Below are positions 26,523 to 35,255 of a stretch of 64,000 nt of DNA, in pieces. Under the pieces are notes generated by a model. The model saw only the letters and a list, made by a program, of their open reading frames with translations. It did no database searches and was not told where the DNA came from. The stretch covers positions 59,091 to 123,090 of the forward strand of contig JBBDQN010000029.1 in assembly GCA_040905905.1 (NCBI GenBank), written 5' to 3'. Position 1 is the first letter of the stretch. The number at the start of each line of letters is the position of its first letter. The translations under genes and the position numbers were made by a program. Source of the DNA: JAICND01 sp040905905. Lineage in GTDB: Bacteria; Actinomycetota; Acidimicrobiia; Spongiisociales; ZC4RG35.

Positions 26523-27305
26523 GTGCTCACAGAACAGCAGAGGCGGGAGTCGAGCCGGCTCCTGCTCGAGGCCGAGGCAAACCGGGTCCAGATTCCCGGG
26601 CCATCGCGAAGCTGGCCCGAGATGACCCTCGACGACTCGTATGCCATCGCCGCCATAGGTATCGAGACCAAGGTCTCGAGAGGCGCACTTTTCCGGGGCC
26701 GGAAGGTTGGTTTGACATCGAGGGCGATGCAACGCTCATCTCGCATCGACGAGCCCGACTTCGGAGTGCTCCTCGACAACATGTTCTTTGAGGACGGCGC
26801 CGTCCTCTCTCGGGCCGATTACACGGTCCCCCGGGTCGAAGCCGAGCTGGCGTTCATCATGGGCGACCGTCTCGCCGGGCCGGACGTGACCTTAGAAGAC
26901 GTCTTAGTAGCTATCGACCATATCTTCCCCTCCATCGAGTTGATCGATGCTCGGGCCGAGGACCCCCGCACCATCTTCGACACCGTCGCCGACAATGGCG
27001 CCGCCGCCGGGGTCATCCTGGGCAGGGAGAGGATCGAGCCGGGCGATCTAGACCTGCGTTGGGTGGGAGCGATCCTCCTCTGCAACGGCGAGGTCGAGGA
27101 GACGGGGTTGGGGGCCGGAGTGCTAGGACATCCCGCCAACGCAGTGGTGTGGCTGGCCAACAAGCTGGCCGGGTTCGGGCTGGCCATTGAGCCTGGCGAG
27201 GTGGTGCTTACCGGATCCTTTGTCCGACCAGTGTGGGCCGAGTCAGGTGATGTGGTAGTCGCCGATTTTGGAGATCTCGGAACGATCAACCTGGAGTTCG
27301 CCTAG
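26523..27305 (+). CDS. 2-keto-4-pentenoate / 2-oxohepta-3-ene-dioate hydratase family (FAH superfamily)
   Basis: 260 residues from a GTG at 26523. The hydratase features are KVGLTSRAMQRSSRIDEPDFG, PRVEAELAFIMGDRL with the metal-binding Glu pair, FPSIELIDAR, and the C-terminal PGEVVLTGSFVRPVWAESGD. The enzyme adds water to a 2-oxo-4-enoic acid (2-hydroxypenta-2,4-dienoate type). It is followed at once by an HpaI-type aldolase, so the two steps hydrate and then cleave a ring-opening product. Decarboxylase paralogues of the 4-oxalocrotonate type cannot be excluded. Confidence 0.85.
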   Translation: MLTEQQRRESSRLLLEAEANRVQIPGPSRSWPEMTLDDSYAIAAIGIETKVSRGALFRGRKVGLTSRAMQRSSRIDEPDFGVLLDNMFFEDGAVLSRADYTVPRVEAELAFIMGDRLAGPDVTLEDVLVAIDHIFPSIELIDARAEDPRTIFDTVADNGAAAGVILGRERIEPGDLDLRWVGAILLCNGEVEETGLGAGVLGHPANAVVWLANKLAGFGLAIEPGEVVLTGSFVRPVWAESGDVVVADFGDLGTINLEFA

Positions 27306-28079
27306 ATGCCTCCCAACCTCCTCCGCAACGTTCTGGGAAGAGGAGATCCCCAAATCGGCCTCCTCTGCAATCTGGCGTCGAGTTATGCAATCGAGGTGGC
27401 GGCAGGAGCCGGGTTCGACTGGATGCTGATCGACGCCGAGCACTCCCCTGCCGACCTGGAGAACGTGCTCCGCCAGCTTCAGGCCCTTGCCGCATATCCG
27501 ACCGCCCCCGTGGTTCGAGTCCCGTGGAACGAGATGGTGGCGATCAAGCGATATCTCGACATCGGCGTCCAGTCGCTCCTCATCCCATATGTGGAGACCC
27601 CGGATCAGGCCGGTCTCGCGGTGCGCTCGACCCGGTACCCGCCGTCAGGAATCCGGGGTGTGGCACTGGCCACCAGGGCCAGCGGATTCGGCCGAGTTCC
27701 CGACTATGCACCGAAAGCTCACGAGGACATCGTGGTCATCGCCCAACTCGAGAATCAGGCCGGCATGGACAACCTCGAGGCGATCGCCGCGGTTGACGGT
27801 ATCGATGCGCTTCTCATCGGGCCCTCTGATCTCCACGCGGCGTTCGGTCACGTTGGCGAGACCACCCACCCCGACGTGGTTGCCCTCATCGACGCTGCCA
27901 TCGAGCGCATCGTTGCCACCGGCAAGATCGCCGGGGTGTTCGCCCCTATCGAAGATCTCGCTCGGCGCTGGATCGACCTGGGAGCACGCCTGGTGCTTGT
28001 GGGTACCGACATCGGAATCCTGGCGAGGGGCACTGACATCCTGGCCGAAAGGTTTAAGCGAGCCAGTGGCCATGGCTAG
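27306..28079 (+). CDS. HpcH/HpaI-family 4-hydroxy-2-oxo-acid aldolase
   Basis: 257 residues. The active-site features of class II HpaI aldolases are visible: MLIDAEHSPADLENV (catalytic His), VVRVPWNEMVAIKRYLDIG (substrate Arg), IAQLENQAGMDNLE (metal Glu) and LLIGPSDLHAAFGHVG (metal Asp). It splits a 4-hydroxy-2-oxo-dioate to pyruvate and an aldehyde. The gene starts directly after the hydratase stop and overlaps the next gene by eight bases. Confidence 0.88.
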   Translation: MPPNLLRNVLGRGDPQIGLLCNLASSYAIEVAAGAGFDWMLIDAEHSPADLENVLRQLQALAAYPTAPVVRVPWNEMVAIKRYLDIGVQSLLIPYVETPDQAGLAVRSTRYPPSGIRGVALATRASGFGRVPDYAPKAHEDIVVIAQLENQAGMDNLEAIAAVDGIDALLIGPSDLHAAFGHVGETTHPDVVALIDAAIERIVATGKIAGVFAPIEDLARRWIDLGARLVLVGTDIGILARGTDILAERFKRASGHG

Positions 28080-29076
28080 GCCCCGGGTCTGGGACATCCA
28101 CGCCCACTACCTCCCTGCCTCGGCTCTCGACCTGATGGGCCAGGGCCTGGTCCAAGTCCACCTAGACACCGTCGACGGGACTCCCGACGCAATTACCGTC
28201 AACGGGATGCCGGTCGGTGCCACCATCCACCAGCTGGCCAACGTGTCGGGGATCATCGCTGCCACCGATCGGGCCGGTATCGACAGCCGGGTGCTCTCCC
28301 CCCCGCCCTTCACCTACCGGTACTGGGACGACCCGGCCCGCACCGTCCGCCTCGACCGGCTCATCAACGAGGCCACCGCTGCGGTCGTGGCCGACCACCC
28401 CGATCGGTTCGTCGGGCTGGCCACCGTCCCCCTCCAGGACACCGAAGCGGCGATCGCCGAGGCTATGAGAGCGCGGGACGAGCTGGGGCTGGTGGGAGTC
28501 ACCCTGGGGACCAATGTTGCCGGTGGCAATGTCGACGACCACGATCGCCGCCCTTTCCTCGCCGCGGTAGCCGAAGCCGGGATGCCAGTGCTGATCCACC
28601 CCGACTTCGTCCCCAACCCGCGGACCGCCGACTACTACCTCATCAATCTGATCGGGTTGCCAGTCGAATCGACGGTGACCATGGCCAACATGGTGTTCTC
28701 CGGGATCTTCGAGGAGATCCCTGAGCTCAGGGTCTGCTTCATGCACGGAGGCGGAGCCGCCCCTTATCTTCTCGGTCGGTGGGACCACGGCTGGCGGGTC
28801 CGGCCCGAGGCCAGGCTCGATAGGACCAGCCCGCCTTCCCAGGGCTTGGCCAACGTGTTCTGCGACACTCTGACCCACTCGCCGCTCGCGCTCGCCTTCC
28901 TCGTCGAGCTGCTCGGCGAGGCCAACGTTGTGATCGGCACCGACCTTCCATTCGATGTCGAAGACGCCGATCCCCGTGGTCATCTGCGCCAGGCCCCTCG
29001 ACTTACCGACCGCCAGATCGAGGTTATCGAGACGGAGAGCCCGTTGCGCTGGCTGACCGGGGAGGCCACCCCATGA
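28072..29076 (+). CDS. ACMSD-type amidohydrolase, third paralogue
   Basis: 334 residues. Metal ligands are complete: VWDIHAHYLP (HxH), MPVLIHPDFVPN, VCFMHGGGAAPYLLGR and VIGTDLPFDVED. ATG at 28072 inside the aldolase end. The presence of both acidic and hydrophobic active-site neighbours is typical of decarboxylases, but the substrate is open. It forms one transcription unit with the dioxygenase, hydratase and aldolase, and with the cupin that overlaps its stop. Confidence 0.86.
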   Translation: MARPRVWDIHAHYLPASALDLMGQGLVQVHLDTVDGTPDAITVNGMPVGATIHQLANVSGIIAATDRAGIDSRVLSPPPFTYRYWDDPARTVRLDRLINEATAAVVADHPDRFVGLATVPLQDTEAAIAEAMRARDELGLVGVTLGTNVAGGNVDDHDRRPFLAAVAEAGMPVLIHPDFVPNPRTADYYLINLIGLPVESTVTMANMVFSGIFEEIPELRVCFMHGGGAAPYLLGRWDHGWRVRPEARLDRTSPPSQGLANVFCDTLTHSPLALAFLVELLGEANVVIGTDLPFDVEDADPRGHLRQAPRLTDRQIEVIETESPLRWLTGEATP

Positions 29077-29417
29077 TCATCCGCCGCTTCGAAGACCTTG
29101 AGAAGTACTCACCCCCTGGTCATCAGGGTGTGGTCAACCGACTTCTGGCCGGGAGGTCCCTTGGCGACGGCGACTCGGTGAGCGTGTGGCACGGCCGGCT
29201 CCAGCCGGGCGGGCGATCCGACCTCCACACCCACGAAGGGAGTCTCCAGATCTATTTCGCGATCTCGGGTGAAATGGTGGTCGGCGACGGGAACGTCGAG
29301 TCGGTGCTCACACCGCTGGGGACCGTGGTCGTCCCGGTGGGGTCGCAGCACTTCATCGAGAACCGCAGCAGCCGGCTTGCCGAAATTCTCGTGATCTCGG
29401 TTCCCGCCCTCCGCTGA
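29073..29417 (+). CDS. Single-domain cupin protein
   Basis: 114 residues. The cupin motif 1 is seen around RSDLHTHEGSLQIYFAISGEM and motif 2 around VVPVGSQHFIENRS, with His ligands in both. Such small cupins act as metal enzymes (isomerases, dioxygenases) or sugar/acid binders. Overlap ATGA with the amidohydrolase makes it the last gene of the plus-strand catabolic operon. Confidence 0.8.
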   Translation: MIIRRFEDLEKYSPPGHQGVVNRLLAGRSLGDGDSVSVWHGRLQPGGRSDLHTHEGSLQIYFAISGEMVVGDGNVESVLTPLGTVVVPVGSQHFIENRSSRLAEILVISVPALR

Positions 29418-29418
29418 G

Positions 29419-30393
29419 CTAACCGAGCAAGGGAAGGGCCAGAGGCCGAATCGGGCCGGCGGTGGCCCCTCGCAGTTTGAGGGCGGCTCCCAGGTAACAG
29501 AACTCGTAGAGCTCCGCTTCGGCAATTGCCTCGAGATCGACCACCTCGATGATGGGGACCCCGGCCTCGGCCAGTAAGTAGGTGTGGACCGGCAGCCAAT
29601 TCTCCGGGTCGGCCGAGGGGAGCTGCTCTAAGGCGACATTGTCCGCCCCGATCATGGCCGCTCCTCTCTCCGCCAGCCAGGTTGCACCCGCCCGGTCCAG
29701 ACCGGGCTCACGTAGGAGATATGCGCCCGGGTCGGGCCAGGTGGAACCCCGTCCGGTGCGGATCATCACCACGTCACCGGGTAGGACCTCGGTTCCCTGC
29801 CGGGATGCCGTGGCCTCCAGCTCGTGGGGCCCAATGGGGAACGAGTCGGGAAGAAGGTCCACGTCGTGGGCGGTGGCCACGTCAAGGAGGATCCCGCGGG
29901 CGATCACCGGTGGGTGTGTGTCGGGACCGGCAACCGTCCACCCGGTGCTTCCCAGGTGCTCACCGGTGGTGAAGCCATTCCAAATGGCGTCGCCATACCC
30001 GAAGTGGTTGAGCGTGTCCACATGGGTGCCGCAATGGGTGAACATGGATAGCGAGTCGGCCGACCATCCGACGAGCCGGTTCTGTTCGGCGCCCACCCCC
30101 ACCGGATCGTCGACCACGCTGCCTTGGGGTGTGTGGTTCATCCAGATCTGGAACGGGGGCTCACCCCCCTGGGTCCAAGTTGGCATTCCGGCGAACAGGT
30201 CGACCGAAAGGTCGAAAATCCTGGTGGCGTCCGCCCGGCCCAACATAGATGCCGAAATCTCGGGAGTGACCAGATTCAGCATCCCGATCTGATCGTCCAC
30301 CCCGAACGGGCTGAGGGTCACCTTATGGCGGACCGCCGACCAGGCAGCGATCCTGGAGCGGGTGTGGTCGTCAAGGTAGGAGGGCCCGCACAT
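29419..30393 (-). CDS. Cyclase/kynurenine-formamidase-like metal hydrolase
   Basis: 324 residues. The family motif HxGTHxD is seen in SMFTHCGTHVDTLNHFG, with further conserved PGDVVMIRTGRG and EVVDLEAIAEAE. Members hydrolyse amides or lactones (formylkynurenine, isatin) with a metal. It is convergent with the cupin with only one base between. It is followed on the same strand upstream by the CoA-transferase, two bases apart, so these two are co-transcribed. Confidence 0.85.
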   Translation of the reverse strand: MCGPSYLDDHTRSRIAAWSAVRHKVTLSPFGVDDQIGMLNLVTPEISASMLGRADATRIFDLSVDLFAGMPTWTQGGEPPFQIWMNHTPQGSVVDDPVGVGAEQNRLVGWSADSLSMFTHCGTHVDTLNHFGYGDAIWNGFTTGEHLGSTGWTVAGPDTHPPVIARGILLDVATAHDVDLLPDSFPIGPHELEATASRQGTEVLPGDVVMIRTGRGSTWPDPGAYLLREPGLDRAGATWLAERGAAMIGADNVALEQLPSADPENWLPVHTYLLAEAGVPIIEVVDLEAIAEAELYEFCYLGAALKLRGATAGPIRPLALPLLG

Positions 30394-30395
30394 CG

Positions 30396-31577
30396 CTAGT
30401 TAGCTCCGGCCGGCGGGGTTGAACGGACCCATTCCCTAATTTGGCTTTCATGCTCTCCTAGTTGAGGCGGCGGCATCGGGTCCTCATGAGCCCCGTCGTA
30501 ATTGATCGGGCTCTTCACCAATCTCAGCGGCCCCCGCAAGGGATCCAGGAGAGAGGTCACCATCGCCGCCCCTTCGGGTGAGTCGAAGACTTGGTCGATA
30601 CTCCTGGTCGGTGCCGCGGGCACCCCCGCCTTGGCGAGGGCATTCACCCAGTGGGCGACGTCCGCGGTCTCGAAAATTGCCGACATCTCGGCGACCAGGC
30701 TCACCCGGTTGCTCACGCGGTTTGAGTTGGTTGCATAACGGGGGTCTCCCGCCAAATCGGCACGCCCCAAGGCGGAACAGGTCGCCCGGAAAAGCTTATC
30801 GTTGGCTGCGGCGAGAACGACACGCCCGTCAAGGGCGTCGAACGCCTGGTAAGGAACGATGTTGGGGTGGGCGTCGCCGAAGGCGGTTGGGACCACACCA
30901 CCCATCAGATAATTGGCGGCCTGGTTGACCAGGCTGGCCACACTGGCCTCGAAGAGACCGACCTCGACCCGCCTCCCCGCACCGTCCTGGTCTCGCTGTC
31001 GGAGCGCAGCGAGAATGCCGGTGGCGGCGTACAGCCCAGCGATCACATCGAGGACGGCTACTCCAATCTTCACTCCTCCCCGACCCGGTTCACCGGTTAT
31101 CGACATAAACCCCGATATCGCCTGCATCATCAAGTCGTAACCCGGAAAGTTGCGCTGCCTGGGATGGGCAAAGGCCGGGATCGAGCAGTAAACCAGACGA
31201 GGGTTGATAGTTCTCAGGTCGTCATACCCCAGACCGTGGCGGTCCATGACGTCGGAGCGGAAGTTCTCAACGAGGACATCGGAGCGGGCTGCGATCTCAC
31301 GAGCAAGAGCCAGATCGTCCGGAGCCTCCAAGTCGAGCGCGATCGATCTCTTATTTCGATTGATCGAGAGGAAATAGGCGGCGTCCCCGGCGATAAAGGG
31401 AGGGCCCCAGGTCCGCGTGTCGTCGCCGGTGCCGGGTCGTTCGATCTTGATCACGTCGGCGCCAAGATCGCCGAGGACCATGGTGCACAACGGCCCGGCC
31501 AGGACCCTGGTGAAGTCAGCGATCACCACACCATCCAGCGGCAGCGCTGATCGATCAGGAGTGGCTGTGTTTGCCAT
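30396..31577 (-). CDS. Class III (CaiB/BaiF-type) CoA-transferase
   Basis: 393 residues. The N-terminal LDGVVIADFTRVLAGPLCTMVLGDLGADVIKIERPGTGDDTR is split here by ordinary residues, and the catalytic Asp is in NFPGYDLMMQAISG (Asp148). It moves CoA between organic acids. It heads a two-gene minus-strand unit with the cyclase-type hydrolase. Donor and acceptor are unknown. Confidence 0.88.
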   Translation of the reverse strand: MANTATPDRSALPLDGVVIADFTRVLAGPLCTMVLGDLGADVIKIERPGTGDDTRTWGPPFIAGDAAYFLSINRNKRSIALDLEAPDDLALAREIAARSDVLVENFRSDVMDRHGLGYDDLRTINPRLVYCSIPAFAHPRQRNFPGYDLMMQAISGFMSITGEPGRGGVKIGVAVLDVIAGLYAATGILAALRQRDQDGAGRRVEVGLFEASVASLVNQAANYLMGGVVPTAFGDAHPNIVPYQAFDALDGRVVLAAANDKLFRATCSALGRADLAGDPRYATNSNRVSNRVSLVAEMSAIFETADVAHWVNALAKAGVPAAPTRSIDQVFDSPEGAAMVTSLLDPLRGPLRLVKSPINYDGAHEDPMPPPQLGEHESQIREWVRSTPPAGAN

Positions 31578-31756
31578 TGCCGGGCACGATACAAGAACAC
31601 TCCGGGTTGTCCCACTGACTAAAACCGGCGTGCCGCTTGCCAGAATCCCTTCGACCCGATCGTCGACCTGGATGGGTCCGGATTAAGCCTGGCAGTAGGG
31701 GGTTTTGCTCAAGCCCGTCGTCTTCCCCCAACATCCCTTGACCTTCCCGAGAAGTT

Positions 31757-31796
31757 GTGGTTTGAACCACTGTTGCCCCATAGGTTCAAGTTGGGG
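31757..31796 (-). terminator. Two short hairpins after the sulfur-relay operon
   Basis: GTGGTT-TG-AACCAC at 31757-31770 and CCCCA-N11-TGGGG at 31776-31796 lie just downstream of the DsrE-like stop (read on the minus strand) and before the CoA-transferase promoter. They have no U-run, so factor-independent termination is only possible, not shown. The rest of 31578-31823 shows no gene. Confidence 0.25.
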
Positions 31797-31823
31797 AATA
31801 GCAGCTGGACAGTTCGGCGAACC

Positions 31824-32336
31824 TCACACGAAGATGATCTGTGCTCCCTCGGAGATTTCGATGAAGTCGGCGGCGCTGATGATCCCTTCAACCCTGGAGT
31901 AGAGCTGATCTTCGCCAATGTGCATCATGTCGGCGGACATCCGACACGCCCAGAGGTGACCGCCGGCGTCAGTGATCATCTCCAAGAACTCAGGAACGTC
32001 CGGCACGTCGATGCCCTCGATCTGCTTCTTCATCATGTGGGTTGCGAACGAGGTCATACCCGGCAAACCCATGAGCGACGGCGGCATGTGCGTGGCTGGA
32101 TTGCCGACCGGCGTGAACTTGAGATGCGCCATCGTGTCCTTGTTGATGATGTCGAAACCCCAGAACGTGAAGAACAGGTGAGTCTCAATCCCCTCACCAA
32201 GGGCGGCGTTGGCGAGCACCAGGCCCGGGTAGGCCATGTCAAGCGATCCCTTCGAGCAGATGATGCACAACTTGCGAGTCGTGGCACCTTCTTCGTCAAA
32301 AGCCGGAATCGGAGCGGCTGCAAGTGTTGTAGTCAT
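31824..32336 (-). CDS. DsrE/DsrF-like sulfur-relay protein
   Basis: 170 residues. The DsrE fold pattern is seen as KLCIICSKGSLDMAYPGLVLANAALGEGIETHLFFTFWG, later MMKKQIEGIDVPDVPEFLEMITDAGGHLWACRMSADMMHI (both broken by normal linkers). Cys in ICSKGS and ACRMSAD are the likely thiol sites. ATG at 32336 after GGAGAGATC. It is the last gene of the SQR-DsrC-DsrE unit; likely persulfide transfer. Confidence 0.87.
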   Translation of the reverse strand: MTTTLAAAPIPAFDEEGATTRKLCIICSKGSLDMAYPGLVLANAALGEGIETHLFFTFWGFDIINKDTMAHLKFTPVGNPATHMPPSLMGLPGMTSFATHMMKKQIEGIDVPDVPEFLEMITDAGGHLWACRMSADMMHIGEDQLYSRVEGIISAADFIEISEGAQIIFV

Positions 32337-32345
32337 GATCTCTCC

Positions 32346-32660
32346 TTAAACGCAACCAACCGGCTTGGGAAGACCGGCCACATAGGCCATCTTCTTCGCC
32401 GGCTTCTTGGGGAACAGTGCAAACATGTCCTTGGTCGGAACGCCCCCGGCAGTCGCCATCCGGCGCAAGGTCGGGGTTTCGCTTGTCGCCTCGAAATCCG
32501 AACGAGCGAAACGAATGGCCGACCAGTGCCGATCGGTTAGATCGATTCCGATATTGGCGGCCAATACTTCGGCCAGAGCCTCATCCCACTCGGAGGGGTC
32601 AGTGAGAAAGCCCTCGACATCGACGTGGATGTCGCGACCTTCAATCGTTGCAACCGTCAT
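32346..32660 (-). CDS. TusE/DsrC-like sulfur carrier with one C-terminal cysteine
   Basis: 104 residues. It begins MTVATIEGRDIHVDVEGFL and ends PAKKMAYVAGLPKPVGCV, the characteristic C-terminal arm of DsrC/TusE. Only the penultimate Cys is present. The upstream Cys of true DsrC, eleven residues earlier, is replaced in FALFPKKPAKK. This makes it TusE/RspA-like rather than a dissimilatory trisulfide carrier. ATG overlaps the SQR-like stop by four bases. Confidence 0.88.
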   Translation of the reverse strand: MTVATIEGRDIHVDVEGFLTDPSEWDEALAEVLAANIGIDLTDRHWSAIRFARSDFEATSETPTLRRMATAGGVPTKDMFALFPKKPAKKMAYVAGLPKPVGCV

Positions 32661-33916
32661 AGGGTCACTTCCTCTCGTTCGACTTGGAGTGTGGGCGCGT
32701 TCTTGCCGGCCATCGACATCGCGGTCGGAACCGGAAGCCTGCGGCCGGGCAGCAACATGTGCCAGTAGATTGGCCTAAAGGCCAATTTCCCGAAGTGGTT
32801 GAGCCTCGTTTCCTTGAGAAGGCTGAGCGGCCCAATCCCCGGCAGGGGGTACATGCCTGGCAAAGGCTCGGTGTCGTAGTTGAAGTCAATCAGTAGCGCC
32901 TTTCCTGCCCCCGATTCAACAAAGCAGTTGGCATGGCCATCAAACTTGCGGTCCATCGGACGCCCGGCGATGTGGTCCAAGAAATTCTCAACGAACACAT
33001 CCACCGCGAAATGGGCTACGGAACCAGCCTTTGAGATGGGGAGGGCGGCAGCATCACCGAGAGCGAACACGTTCTGGCAACCGGTCGCAAGGAACGTAAA
33101 GGGATCCACCTTGACGTGGTTCAACTCATCACCGAGTCCTGATCGCCCTACATAGTCGGCTCCCATATTGAGGGGCACAGTCACCAAGAGGTCGAACGGA
33201 ATGGACCGCTCGTCGTACGAGACGATCGCGCCCTCGTCGATGCGTTCAATGGTGAAATCTGCCTCGACCCGGATATCTCGCTGTTCGAGCATGCTTCCAA
33301 GGCGCGCGGACGCAATCGGTTTGGTAAAGGCGCCCGACAGTGGTGTCGCAAAAGTCAAATCCACGCGATCTCGAATTCCGCGTTGCTTCAAGTAGTCGTC
33401 GGCCAAAAACGCGAACTCGAGTGGAGCAACCGGGCACTTGATCGGAAGCTCGGTGATATGAACAACCAGCCGTCCGCCATTCCAATCCTCCAGCGCTCGC
33501 CGAAGCGCTAGCGCACCGTCAAGCGTGTAGAACTCATGAACGGTCTTGCCGTACTGGTAGCCGACCATTCCGGGGGTCATGTCGGGACGCGGATGGGTCC
33601 CGGTTGCGATAACTAGCTGGTCATATGAGATTGCCTTACCGCTGACGAGCTCGACGAAGCTGCCCTCCGAATCGACCCTCTGCACTTCTTCAGTGATCAA
33701 GTCGACGCCGGCGGGCAAAAGTGGTTGGGTCGGCTTCTCCAGGTCGGCCGCCTGGTATCGCCCGAACGGAATAAAAAGAAGCCCGGGCTGGTAGATGTGG
33801 AGCTTGGCGGGCTCCACAACTGTTATCTCCCACTCCCTCGGGGAGAGGAGAGGGCGTAGTTTGTTGACGACCATCGTGCCGGCCGTGCCGGCTCCAAGCA
33901 CTAACAAACGTTTCAT
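32657..33916 (-). CDS. Sulfide:quinone-oxidoreductase-like FAD protein
   Basis: 419 residues. FAD motif RLLVLGAGTAGTMVVNKL at the N-terminus, LVIATGTHPRPD, and VFALGDAAALPISKAGS. Cysteines 161 (LPIKCPVAPLEF) and 331 (HANCFVESGAGK) correspond to the redox pair of SQR enzymes; a third is Cys280. The ATG at 33916 is used rather than the TTG one codon earlier. It probably delivers sulfane sulfur to the DsrC-like and DsrE-like partners encoded next, and electrons to quinone. Flavocytochrome c-type relatives are an alternative. Confidence 0.86.
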   Translation of the reverse strand: MKRLLVLGAGTAGTMVVNKLRPLLSPREWEITVVEPAKLHIYQPGLLFIPFGRYQAADLEKPTQPLLPAGVDLITEEVQRVDSEGSFVELVSGKAISYDQLVIATGTHPRPDMTPGMVGYQYGKTVHEFYTLDGALALRRALEDWNGGRLVVHITELPIKCPVAPLEFAFLADDYLKQRGIRDRVDLTFATPLSGAFTKPIASARLGSMLEQRDIRVEADFTIERIDEGAIVSYDERSIPFDLLVTVPLNMGADYVGRSGLGDELNHVKVDPFTFLATGCQNVFALGDAAALPISKAGSVAHFAVDVFVENFLDHIAGRPMDRKFDGHANCFVESGAGKALLIDFNYDTEPLPGMYPLPGIGPLSLLKETRLNHFGKLAFRPIYWHMLLPGRRLPVPTAMSMAGKNAPTLQVEREEVTL

Positions 33917-33948
33917 CAAACCTCGTTTAGATACACCACCAAGCTACG

Positions 33949-33988
33949 GCTGGGGCCTCAGGCTCAGGTAGGGCCGAATGGCCCCAGC
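33949..33988. promoter_or_regulatory. 9-bp inverted repeat upstream of the SQR operon
   Basis: GCTGGGGCC at 33949-33957 and GGCCCCAGC at 33980-33988 form a perfect inverted repeat with a 22-base spacer, 33 bases upstream of the SQR-like start. It could be a regulator site or a hairpin ending the minus-strand universal-stress transcript that comes from 34180. Nothing else is seen in 33989-34179. Confidence 0.35.
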
Positions 33989-34179
33989 TGAGCTGCATTG
34001 GACTCAAGGTCCTGAGCGATTGGAGGCATATGAATCATCTGGCGATCGTCGGGCGGGCAGTGTGACTCACCATCGTGGATCCGCAGGCTCCGACCTGAAG
34101 CATGAAGTCAGTTTCACTCTGTGCGGACCGGATGACGCCCACGCAGCTGCAGTGCGGGGCATGGCTTGTCAAGCATCGG

Positions 34180-35010
34180 TCAATCGCGTGGATCCTCATT
34201 CGGCCGGATCAACGCCACGGGTCCCCAGGCTTCCTTGACCACGTCGGTAGCGACGCTGCCGAGCAGGACCCGCTTCAAGCCCCGCCGGCCGTGAGTGGCC
34301 ATTACGACCATCGTTGCCGCATCTTCTCCAAACCCTTCGATGATGGACCGCGCCGGATTGAGGGAATGCAGCACATCCCAATCGACCTTGATGCCGAACC
34401 CCTCTAGCTCTCTCGAAAGATTGTGAACGTAAGTGCTCTCAAAGGCGGTGACGAACGGAGGCAGATTGGGTGGCACCACCTGAATCACCCACAGGTGAGC
34501 CTGCAGAGCCACAGCCCATCTGGCTCCTTCGGATATGCTGAGTTCCGAGAACTCAGATCCATCAACGCAAGCAACGATTCGTTCGATCGCCATCGGCGCT
34601 CCGGCACCCGGACCATATGCCATGATCGGCCGATCCGGCTGGCCCACCAAGTCAACCGCGGTGGAACCAAGAAGTGTCGTTCCCATCCCACCCCGTCCAT
34701 GGGTGCCAATTGCTACAACAGCGTTTCCGACCTCCGTCGCGTACGAGCCGATCTCATTGACCGCTGACCCGCCGGAGGGGACATCTCGGATGATCAATTT
34801 GTACGGCTTGTCTTTAAGAAGGTCGGCCGCCTGCCTGATCGCCACTGCCTTGCCAGCAGTGTCCGAAGCCGCATGAAAGACATGCAACTCCGCCTGAGTG
34901 CGCGCTGCCAGAGTCGCACCACCAGCCAAGGCAATCCCGGCAAGCTTTGAACCGTCGGTGGCGATAATCACATGCAAAAATGGCGCCTTCAGCTGAAACG
35001 AATCGGTCAC
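34180..35010 (-). CDS. Tandem universal stress protein
   Basis: 276 residues from a GTG at 35010 after GAGGAGATC. Two UspA domains follow each other: residues about 12-130 (HVIIATDGSKLAGIALAGG ... VVAIGTHGRGGMGTTLLGSTA) and about 140-270 (ERIVACVDGSEFSELSI ... MVVMATHGRRGLKRVLLGSVATDVV). Both keep the GxHGRxG ATP-binding loop. Proteins of this kind are induced in stress, stationary phase or low oxygen. Confidence 0.9.
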   Translation of the reverse strand: MTDSFQLKAPFLHVIIATDGSKLAGIALAGGATLAARTQAELHVFHAASDTAGKAVAIRQAADLLKDKPYKLIIRDVPSGGSAVNEIGSYATEVGNAVVAIGTHGRGGMGTTLLGSTAVDLVGQPDRPIMAYGPGAGAPMAIERIVACVDGSEFSELSISEGARWAVALQAHLWVIQVVPPNLPPFVTAFESTYVHNLSRELEGFGIKVDWDVLHSLNPARSIIEGFGEDAATMVVMATHGRRGLKRVLLGSVATDVVKEAWGPVALIRPNEDPRD

Positions 35011-35255
35011 GATCTCCTCTTTGTTCGGACAGTTCCAATCTGCCTTTGGTGACAATGGGTTTTTAGAGGCAAACGGCACTTAATCGCTGACAAACAGCGG
35101 GTTCCAAAGACTGCGTCCGCGGCCGGACCCGGCGGTCTTGTCGGGCAACCACCATGACTCCTTGTTCGACTACGGCCCATGCGTACCGAAGAGCCAGCTC
35201 CCCCACCAGAGCAGAACGCCCTCAGCCTCGCTGCGTCCACTGATGCGCCAAGATG

